Assembly (NCBI GenBank): GCA_003170135.1
Contig: PMZR01000058.1
Location: forward strand, 42,924 to 106,923
Reading direction: 5' to 3'
Source of the DNA: Acidobacteriota bacterium
Lineage (GTDB): Bacteria > Acidobacteriota > Vicinamibacteria > Vicinamibacterales > Fen-181
DNA length: 64,000 nt
This document shows positions 15,653 to 22,077 of the stretch, piece by piece. Each line of letters opens with the position of its first letter. The stretch's first letter is position 1. The translations under genes were made by a program, and so were the position numbers. The notes beneath the pieces are model-generated. The model was not told the DNA's origin. It did not search any database and saw nothing but the letters and a program-made list of their open reading frames with translations.

Positions 15653-16923
15653 GCGGCACCCCGGCGAAGCAGTCCGATGCGGTTGATACCATCAGCGCCA
15701 ACCACACGAACAAAGAGCTTCCCGTCCGACCGCTTCGCGGCCTTCTCGATCGAGTCGGACTTGGCGTCGAGTTCGCCGGCAATTTCGGCGATCGTCCGGG
15801 CGCCCCCGCGGAGCAGGTAGGCCATCCGTTGCGACAGGGCGACGCGCGGGGCGAGTTCTTGCACGCCAGCCAGGTCGACGCGGCGGACGGTCGTCCGTTC
15901 CCCTTCGAAGGTGAGCTCGAACCCGACCGCGGGACGTAGCGGGCCGATGTTCGACTTGCGGCAGAAGCAACCGATGGTGAGCTGGCGCGAGTCGGGGGAT
16001 TCGTCCGCGCGTTGTGCGAACCAGGTCATGCGTGCGCCGTTGTGCCAGAAGGCGGACCCGAACGGCTTTTGGTCGGACCCCTCGGCCTTGCTGATGTGGG
16101 CGACGTGCAGCGAGCCGACGCCAAGCGCGCGGACGGCGCGGAAGTAGGCCGCGGCGACCTCCGCGTCTTCGGGCCGGCCGTCGCACGCAAAGGCAATCGA
16201 GTCGAAGATGCCGTAGTCGACGTGCTCGTCCTGGACGATGCGGCGCAGCCGATCGACTTCCGACACGAGCGGCCGGTCACAGCGGACATAGAGCAGATCG
16301 GGCATCTGCGGGCCGAACAGCCGCTCCAGCCGGTCCCGGTGTTCCTCGCTCGCCAGTTCCCAATCAGCGAAGAGCACCCGGAGGCCGCGGCACGCGAGTC
16401 GGCCGGCCGCGTGCAGCGCGAGGTACGACTTCGCCGTGCCGCCGTCGCCGAACAGAATCACCGGATGGCGCTTGAGCAGATGCAGGCCGTCGACGTCGAA
16501 GTCTTCGTCCGGCGCGGGCCGGTCCACGTCCCGCAGGTGCACGACGGGCTGGCCCCGGCGCTCGGCGGTGAGCACGAGCGCGGAGAATTCCTCGAGGAGG
16601 CCGAACCAGTCGACGGTCGGCGCCTGGCTGCGCTGTGCGAGCAGCTTCGCGCGCTCCTGGCGGGCCCGGAGACTGCCGACCGCGAAGTCAGCCGCGGAGA
16701 TGGTGCCGTGCGCGTCGATCGTGCGGGCACCCGGCAGCGCGCAACGTACGACCAACTCGCCGGTGAGCTCGTCCCACCTCCGCCGCAGGCGGTCGATTTC
16801 GATTTCGATGCCGGTGCCTGCCAGCCCGAGGATGTAGCGCCCGTCGAGCGCGACGAAGTCGCGGGCCGCCACAGCCACACCATGATCGCGCGGGGCGGTG
16901 AGGCGATCGGTCTGCGGCGTCAT
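15649..16923 (-). CDS. RepA-like AAA/RecA-fold ATPase
   Basis: The start at 16923 has GAAGG 8 bp upstream and overlaps the previous stop as ATGA. The 424-residue protein has a regulatory N-terminus and a RecA-fold core with Walker A in FGDGGTAKSYLALHAA, a following strand VLFADWE, Walker B-like YGIFDSIAFACDG and sensor strand SLHVAHISKAEG. This order matches hexameric RepA/AAA_25 helicase-type ATPases of plasmids and phages. The C-terminal 70 residues look like a winged helix (MAYLLRGGARTIAEIAGEL). It probably drives replication of the element. Confidence 0.78.
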   Translation of the reverse strand: MTPQTDRLTAPRDHGVAVAARDFVALDGRYILGLAGTGIEIEIDRLRRRWDELTGELVVRCALPGARTIDAHGTISAADFAVGSLRARQERAKLLAQRSQAPTVDWFGLLEEFSALVLTAERRGQPVVHLRDVDRPAPDEDFDVDGLHLLKRHPVILFGDGGTAKSYLALHAAGRLACRGLRVLFADWELASEEHRDRLERLFGPQMPDLLYVRCDRPLVSEVDRLRRIVQDEHVDYGIFDSIAFACDGRPEDAEVAAAYFRAVRALGVGSLHVAHISKAEGSDQKPFGSAFWHNGARMTWFAQRADESPDSRQLTIGCFCRKSNIGPLRPAVGFELTFEGERTTVRRVDLAGVQELAPRVALSQRMAYLLRGGARTIAEIAGELDAKSDSIEKAAKRSDGKLFVRVVGADGINRIGLLRRGAA

Positions 16924-17147
16924 GCGGCGACCTTCACGCGGGCCCGCCGCAGTTCGTCGTGCAGATGTGCGATGGTGGCGGTCTGTCGCTCGGCTTGAGT
17001 TGTGAGCGTGGCGAGTTCGGCGAGCGCGAGCACCAGCAGTTCGCGATACACGTTGCGTTCGGCCCGGAGGTCCGCGCAGCACGCCCGGGCGGTGGCCAGG
17101 TCGCGCGTGAGATCGACAGCGAGCGAACACGCCTCTTCGGGTGTCAT
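16920..17147 (-). CDS. Small coiled-coil element protein (75 aa)
   Basis: The ATG at 17147 begins MTPEEACSLAVDLTRDLATA. The remainder is an unbroken amphipathic helix (ELLVLALAELATLTTQAERQ) ending in a basic tail. It is coupled to the RepA-like gene by a 4-bp overlap. Its role is unknown. Confidence 0.55.
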   Translation of the reverse strand: MTPEEACSLAVDLTRDLATARACCADLRAERNVYRELLVLALAELATLTTQAERQTATIAHLHDELRRARVKVAA

Positions 17148-17169
17148 GGCGGCGAGCAACGTCCTCGAT

Positions 17170-17586
17170 CTACTCGGACTCCGGCGGCACGGCCCGGGGC
17201 AGCACGACTCGGGCCCCGCCAACCGGCACATTCGTCTCCTCGCGATATTTCTCGTACAGCGTCGGGTTCTCGGCGAACACCTGGCTCTGCGCGTCGGACA
17301 TCGAGAGCGTCGGGTTGGCCTTGACCTTCGCCGCGGCCAGGTTGAGAACCTGGCCCACGGCGGACATGGTCAACCGCGTGGTTGCCTGGCGGTCGCCGTG
17401 CAGGTGCTGCTCGAGGCTGGCCATCCCTCGGTCGAGATCCGCGACGCCGGTCCGCAGCTCTGCGAAGGACACCGGGCGCGTGCCGGCCTTCGGGATATAC
17501 CTGACGCGGATCAGCCTGGACGCGGAAAACTCGGGATGCGCTCGGAGCTCTTCGGAGGTCGGATACCGATCGATGTAATCACTCAT
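17170..17586 (-). CDS. Hypothetical element protein (138 aa)
   Basis: A GGGGAGACACGCC spacer precedes the ATG at 17586. The protein opens MSDYIDRYPTSEELRAHPEF and includes a helical middle (TGVADLDRGMASLEQHLHGD). A segment LSMSDAQSQVFAENPTLYEKY resembles the short motif found in many phage proteins in which a helical peptide precedes a structural or scaffolding region. No confident family. Confidence 0.55.
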   Translation of the reverse strand: MSDYIDRYPTSEELRAHPEFSASRLIRVRYIPKAGTRPVSFAELRTGVADLDRGMASLEQHLHGDRQATTRLTMSAVGQVLNLAAAKVKANPTLSMSDAQSQVFAENPTLYEKYREETNVPVGGARVVLPRAVPPESE

Positions 17587-17613
17587 GGCGTGTCTCCCCG
17601 ATGTTGCTTGTTG

Positions 17614-18303
17614 TTACTGGCCCTTCGACCGGGCATCCTGCTCGTGCAAAGCAGCAACGAGCTGCGCACGATCAGCATCGGACTGCATCGCCGCCCGAAC
17701 CTTCCCGACCGCTCGGCGCCACTCACCGTCGATGACTGATTGGCGCTGCCCTGGTGTCAGGTGCACCGCTGCGAGCGGCAGCAACAGCGGGCCGAACACA
17801 GCTTCCGGCGACCAGCGGAGAAAGTACTGGCGGTCCGCCGTGAGATCGTGCAGGTCGTTGGCGGCACCATGCAGCGCGCGGTAGGCGATATAGAGATGTT
17901 CAATTTGCGCCGGCGTCGGCTGGGCGGTCGCGAGCGCGTCGGCGCGCACGCGGGCGAATGTCGTTGCACGCGCCTGATACAGACACGCCAGCGCACCGAA
18001 GTCCTGCAACTTCGCCTCTTCCTGCCGCGCATTGCGGCGACGCTCGGCTTCTCCGCTCGCTGAGTAGAGCAGGGCGATGCGCTCGTCGACCGCCTTGAGC
18101 TCTTGGCCGAGCCGGTCGTACACTTCGCGCGCACCCGGGACGCCGAGCTCGACGTCGAGGCTGAGCCGGGTGCGCCGATCGAACAGATCCCTGCGCTGCT
18201 CCATAACGGCGTCTTTGCGGCTTTCCATCTCTTCGGCCGAGGGCTCGATTGCTCGCTCCGGTGAGCCCGCCGCGTCAGAGGCGTTTCGCGATGTGACCTT
18301 CAT
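17614..18303 (-). CDS. Hypothetical helical element protein (229 aa)
   Basis: Two in-frame ATGs exist (18312 and 18303). The second is favoured because GAAAGG lies 9 bp before it and touches the first. The product is highly helical and charged: an N-terminal coiled coil (ESRKDAVMEQRRDLFDRRTR) and a central region LKAVDERIALLYSASGEAERR, then a more globular C-terminus. No motif is recognised. It lies in the early half of the element, upstream of the replication genes. Confidence 0.55.
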   Translation of the reverse strand: MKVTSRNASDAAGSPERAIEPSAEEMESRKDAVMEQRRDLFDRRTRLSLDVELGVPGAREVYDRLGQELKAVDERIALLYSASGEAERRRNARQEEAKLQDFGALACLYQARATTFARVRADALATAQPTPAQIEHLYIAYRALHGAANDLHDLTADRQYFLRWSPEAVFGPLLLPLAAVHLTPGQRQSVIDGEWRRAVGKVRAAMQSDADRAQLVAALHEQDARSKGQ

Positions 18304-18481
18304 CTCGTGCATCCTTTCCCCGCGGTTGCTGCGGGTAGGTAGTCGTCTCCAGCCACGCTACACGAAGATTTGTAGGCGGATATTGGCGGTTGAATTTCTG
18401 ATCTACGGGGTCTATGGGCAGGAGATGGCGGGAGTCAGGGCCGCACGGGTGTGGAGCGCCGTGACCGTCTTCTTCGCTTCG

Positions 18482-19285
18482 TCAGTCGTGCGATCGATGT
18501 TGAGAAAGTGCACGCGTCACCGTGCGAGGATCAGTGTCGTATTTCCACGCGACAACCTGAACCGAGGCGGTGACGGGCCGGAGGCTTGTTCGCTTGAGGA
18601 GTCTGTCGAACCGGGACTCCTTGCCCTTCACCAGGCGGAAGATTTCCGGCGAGTCAGGGATCTCGCATTGCACCAGGAGGCGGAGCGCATCCTTGCGTTC
18701 TTTTTGGGATTCTATACCGCGGTTGTTGGCGAAGATCCGGACAACGTCGGCGTGAATTCTCGCGTGGTCCCTGACGATCGCGGCAACGATCGTTGACTGT
18801 AGTGGCAACCCGCGGTGTCGCCCGCGGAACGACCATTCTTCGAGCAGGCGCCCAAGGACCGCACGTCCCGCTTTCCCCAGCTTCTGCTCGGCGGGATCTG
18901 TCGGCCACTCGTCACGCCCCGCGTCCCGATCTTCGAGAGCTGTGCCGGGATCGCCCCACTGGTAGCGCAGGGTCAGCAGAAAGAACGCCCGTGCGTACCG
19001 TGCACGTGGCAGGAAGTCCCTGGCCATCTCGATGAGGGCGTGCCTCTCGGAGCCGAGGCGAGGGCGAACGAGCGTCTTTAGACGCTCGAGCAATTCTTTG
19101 TAGGTGAGGCGTTCGAGTCGTTCCAGTCGCTCGCATTCGAGTCGTCTCCAACGCCGCCGTTGCGCTATCAGTTGTTGCCGGATCCGGCGAGGGCCGCGCG
19201 GGGGCCCGGGCGGACCAGGCCGGTCGTCGATCAGGTCAGCGAGCTGGTCGAGAGGAGTTGTCGCGGGAGTTTTCTTACCGGGCAT
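18482..19285 (-). CDS. Hypothetical basic element protein (267 aa)
   Basis: ACAGGAGACCGTC precedes the ATG at 19285. The protein has a Pro/Arg-rich N-terminus (RPGPPGPPRGPRRIRQQ), a Leu/Arg coiled coil (RLERLERLTYKELLERLK), an aromatic region RYARAFFLLTLRYQWGD, and a C-terminal part LRPVTASVQVVAWKYDTDPRT that reads like a winged-helix segment. No homologue is recognised. As one of the first genes from the attR side it may be an early regulator or accessory cargo. Confidence 0.55.
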   Translation of the reverse strand: MPGKKTPATTPLDQLADLIDDRPGPPGPPRGPRRIRQQLIAQRRRWRRLECERLERLERLTYKELLERLKTLVRPRLGSERHALIEMARDFLPRARYARAFFLLTLRYQWGDPGTALEDRDAGRDEWPTDPAEQKLGKAGRAVLGRLLEEWSFRGRHRGLPLQSTIVAAIVRDHARIHADVVRIFANNRGIESQKERKDALRLLVQCEIPDSPEIFRLVKGKESRFDRLLKRTSLRPVTASVQVVAWKYDTDPRTVTRALSQHRSHD

Positions 19286-19385
19286 GACGGTCTCCTGTCA
19301 CCGCTCCTGAGAAGGACTCGGCGGCAGGCGCTCAGGAAAGCGCTTTTCAGGCTGCAGACCCTAGCCGCCGAAGGCGACGAACGTT

Positions 19386-19580
19386 TCAGGACCGGCCAGG
19401 CCGCGTCCGAAGTTCCTCCCCCGCGGTCTTGACCGCCGCGAAGATCGTGCGATACGCCTCGCCAGCCCACTGCGGCAGGTCCTTCGCTTGGACATTGCTG
19501 ATAATGAGTTTTGCGCTCTCGCCAGCAAAGAACGCGACCAGGATGTCACGGGCGATTTCTTCGTAAGTGCCCAGAGCCAT
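19386..19580 (-). CDS. Small hypothetical element protein (64 aa)
   Basis: The ATG at 19580 is preceded by GGGAGGTGGCGCAA, one of the strongest ribosome-binding sites in the element. The product is helical (MALGTYEEIARDILVAFFAG) with a short strand LIISNVQAKDL. It is the outermost gene on the attR side, so it may be the first transcribed. Its function is unknown. Confidence 0.58.
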   Translation of the reverse strand: MALGTYEEIARDILVAFFAGESAKLIISNVQAKDLPQWAGEAYRTIFAAVKTAGEELRTRPGRS

Positions 19581-19726
19581 TTGCGCCACCTCCCTTACGC
19601 TCAATTCTACGCTGTGCCCGCGAGTGTGCCCTACTTCCTTCCGGGGTCGGTCAAACGGCACCCAGCGGCACCCAACTTACCGTGATACAATCGGCCAAGA
19701 ATTCGCAGGTTTCGGCCTGTTTTCGC

Positions 19727-19795
19727 TCGTGCCGGAGGACTCAAAATCCCGTTCCCCCAAAGGGAGTGTGGGTTCGATTCCCTCCTCCGGCACCA
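19727..19795 (+). pseudogene. tRNA-Leu remnant lacking the D arm (attR side)
   Basis: TCGTGCCGGAG, matching the last bases before the tRNA plus its 5' acceptor arm, is joined directly to GACTCAAAATCCC and the rest of the tRNA. Compared with 4662-4753 a 23-nt block (D arm and 5' side of the anticodon stem) is missing. It cannot form a functional tRNA. Confidence 0.75.
19737..19795 (+). other. attR core (59-bp direct repeat)
   Basis: Identical over 59 bp to 4695-4753. It defines the far boundary of the integrated element; chromosomal genes on the plus strand resume at 19907. Confidence 0.92.
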
Positions 19796-19906
19796 CCCGT
19801 CCCCGAAGGTCTTCCGGTTTTCCGAGTCTTCGGTGCTACACGCGGCCGCATTTCGAGCCGATAATATACGGGATTTGCTGCGCGACCGACGAGCGGGTCT
19901 CGACCT

Positions 19907-21856
19907 ATGACCACCATAAAGGGCGAAGGCCGCCTGGGCGAGTTGCTGGTGCGGGAGGGGCTCATCACCGACGCCCAGCTCGCCGATGCGCTGCGTGAGC
20001 AACAAGGCCGATCGACCTACGTTCCCCTCGGGCACATCCTCGTCGAACAGAAACTGGTCACCCGCCGCCAGCTGAACCTTCTCCTCGAAAGCGCCGAGAA
20101 GCGCCCGCGCCTGGGCGAACTGCTCGTCAGGAGCGCCTCGATCACCGCGGCGCAACTCGCGCACGCGCTCGAGCGGCAGCGGTCGATGCACCTCCCCCTG
20201 GGCCAGGTGCTGATTCGTCTCGGGTATGTCAGCGACGAGACGATGCGGCTGGCGCTGGCGCTTCAGCTGAACATTCCGTTCGTCGATCTCGACCAGATGA
20301 ACATCGACCGGGCGCTGACCCGCCTCATCAACCGCAGTTACGCGCGGCGCCATTCGCTCGTACCGGTGGCATGCGTCGGACAGACGCTCACCGTCTGCAT
20401 GGACGATCCGACCGACCAGCAGGCGGTCGAGGAGCTGAGCCGATCGACCGGGTTGCTCGTCACCGTGCTCACCTCGTCGCACGACGCCATCACGCACGCG
20501 TTCCTGCGGATGTACGGCGACACGCAGCAGGAAGGCGCCACCGCGGAGCAGCATCTGGAGCTGGCCGCCGAAGACGAAAGCGACTCGGCCACCGGCAGCC
20601 GCTACGTCGAGGACATGCGCGAGGTGAAGAAGGCCGACGGGCTCGTCCGGCAGTTGCTCGCGGTCGCCCTGAGCCGGCGCGCAACCGACATTCACCTCGA
20701 AACGCTTGCCGCCGCCCTTCACGTGCGCTTCCGTATCGACGGCGTGCTGCAGGAGCTGGCCATGGGACAGCTCCAGGATTCGTGCAACGCGCGCGTGCGC
20801 GAAATCGTGTCGCGGCTGAAAGTGCTCGGCAAGCTCGATATCGCGGAGCGCCGACGGCCGCAGGACGGCAGCTTCCGGATGAAGGTGGACCGGGGCGGCG
20901 AGCAGACCAGCGTCGATTTCCGGATCTCGGTCGTGCCCGGCTACTACGGCGAGAGCGTGGTCCTGCGCGTGCTGGATCGCAAGTCGGTGCCCAAGTCGCT
21001 CGAGGAACTCGGCTTCTCCCCGCTCATCACCGACAAGCTGCGCGAGATGCTGAAGCGGCCGGCGGGCATCCTGCTCATTACCGGCCCCACCGGGTCGGGC
21101 AAGAGTTCGACGCTCTACGCGAGCCTGATGACGCTCTACAAGCCGCAGATACGGATCGTCACGGCGGAAGACCCGATCGAGTACGTCTACGAGCAGTTCA
21201 GCCAGTCCGAGGTCAACGAGCGAATCGGCAACACCTTCGCCAGCTACCTGCGCGCCTTCCTGCGCCACGATCCGGAAGTCATCATGGTCGGCGAGGTGCG
21301 CGACGAGGAAACGGCCGAGATGGCCTTCCGCGCGGCGCAGACCGGCCATCTGCTGTTGACAACCCTGCACACCAACGACGCCCTGAGCGCCGTCATACGG
21401 CTGCGGGATCTGAAAGTCGACCCGAACCTGATCGCCTCGTCTTTGCTCGGCGTGCTGGCCCAGCGCCTGGTGCGCGCCGTCTGCCCCCAGTGCAAGACCG
21501 AGTACGCGCCCTCGGCCGAGCTCCTCAAGGAGTTCTTCGATACGACGCCGCCCGACCTGAAGTGGTACAAGGGCAAGGGCTGCGCGCATTGCAACTTCAC
21601 GGGCTATCGAGGCCGCCTCGCGATCGCCGAGCTCTGGGTGCCCAACGAGAACGACGTCATCCTGATCGCGAAGAACGCCAGTTTCGAGGACCTTCGCGTC
21701 AGCGCCGCCCGGAGCACGATCTTCATGGCCGAGGACGCGGCGAACCGGCTGCGGGGCGGCGCCACCAACCTCGAGGAGCTCATCCGTATGCTGCCCTACA
21801 GCAGCATCTACCGCTTCCGGCAGATTGCCCGGCAACCGCCCGCTCCGCTGGCGTGA
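19907..21856 (+). CDS. GspE/PilB-family secretion or pilus assembly ATPase
   Basis: The 649-residue hexameric ATPase has two MshEN-type N-terminal segments (LGELLVREGLITDAQLADAL near residue 10 and LPLGQVLIRLGYVSDETM near 97), an N2 domain, and a RecA-like core. Walker A is ITGPTGSGKSST (391-402); the Asp box is EDPIEYVYEQ, Walker B is EVIMVGEVRDEETA, and the His box is LLTTLHTND. A tetracysteine zinc site (CPQC, then CAHC) near the C-terminus is typical of GspE/PilB. It powers type II secretion or type IV pilus extension. No other pil or gsp gene is in the window. It is followed by a coiled-coil gene on the same strand after 221 bp. Confidence 0.9.
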   Translation: MTTIKGEGRLGELLVREGLITDAQLADALREQQGRSTYVPLGHILVEQKLVTRRQLNLLLESAEKRPRLGELLVRSASITAAQLAHALERQRSMHLPLGQVLIRLGYVSDETMRLALALQLNIPFVDLDQMNIDRALTRLINRSYARRHSLVPVACVGQTLTVCMDDPTDQQAVEELSRSTGLLVTVLTSSHDAITHAFLRMYGDTQQEGATAEQHLELAAEDESDSATGSRYVEDMREVKKADGLVRQLLAVALSRRATDIHLETLAAALHVRFRIDGVLQELAMGQLQDSCNARVREIVSRLKVLGKLDIAERRRPQDGSFRMKVDRGGEQTSVDFRISVVPGYYGESVVLRVLDRKSVPKSLEELGFSPLITDKLREMLKRPAGILLITGPTGSGKSSTLYASLMTLYKPQIRIVTAEDPIEYVYEQFSQSEVNERIGNTFASYLRAFLRHDPEVIMVGEVRDEETAEMAFRAAQTGHLLLTTLHTNDALSAVIRLRDLKVDPNLIASSLLGVLAQRLVRAVCPQCKTEYAPSAELLKEFFDTTPPDLKWYKGKGCAHCNFTGYRGRLAIAELWVPNENDVILIAKNASFEDLRVSAARSTIFMAEDAANRLRGGATNLEELIRMLPYSSIYRFRQIARQPPAPLA

Positions 21857-22077
21857 AGCTGTCGGCGCTCGCCTCGGCAACTCGCTCGCGCGCTCTTCAC
21901 ACGACTTCACGAATCGGCAACGGTGGCGTGGAAACTTCGCCAACCGGGTAATCGTTTCCCGCGCAAGTTCCGAAACTTCAGGAGACACGCCGAACCACAA
22001 CACGGTCGGCGCGCCCGGCGCCAGCAGGACCACTTTACGGAAACCCAGCCGCGATCTGCGCACGACGGAGCGAAGAA

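Larger units (their letters stand above)
4695..19795 (-). mobile_element. Integrated phage-related element at tRNA-Leu (about 15 kb)
   Basis: The element is bounded by the 59-bp repeats. It has about 23 genes, all on the minus strand and running toward the integrase, many with ATGA overlaps. Recognisable phage functions are a tyrosine integrase, tape measure, tail-chaperone-like pair, TerL, an HTH protein and a RepA-like ATPase. I found no portal, protease, major capsid, tail tube, sheath, baseplate, fibre, holin or endolysin gene. The frames are compact, open and have clear ribosome-binding sites, so broad decay is not obvious. Either a central structural block was deleted, or it is a satellite-like element using a helper for capsids. 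Confidence 0.88.

Noticed and set aside
16924..17130. N-terminal extension of the RepA-like ATPase
   Set aside because: The extension is Arg-rich shadow sequence over the upstream gene; a good ribosome-binding site precedes the ATG at 16923.
4778..19580. Full intact prophage
   Set aside because: No portal, capsid, tail tube, baseplate or lysis genes could be found, so it was called a phage-related element.
19631..22063. Long minus-strand open frame across the GspE/PilB gene
   Set aside because: Antisense to a conserved ATPase with all motifs; composition is Arg/Glu/Leu-rich shadow sequence. A short stretch near 21860-22063 looked protein-like but has no start or motif.
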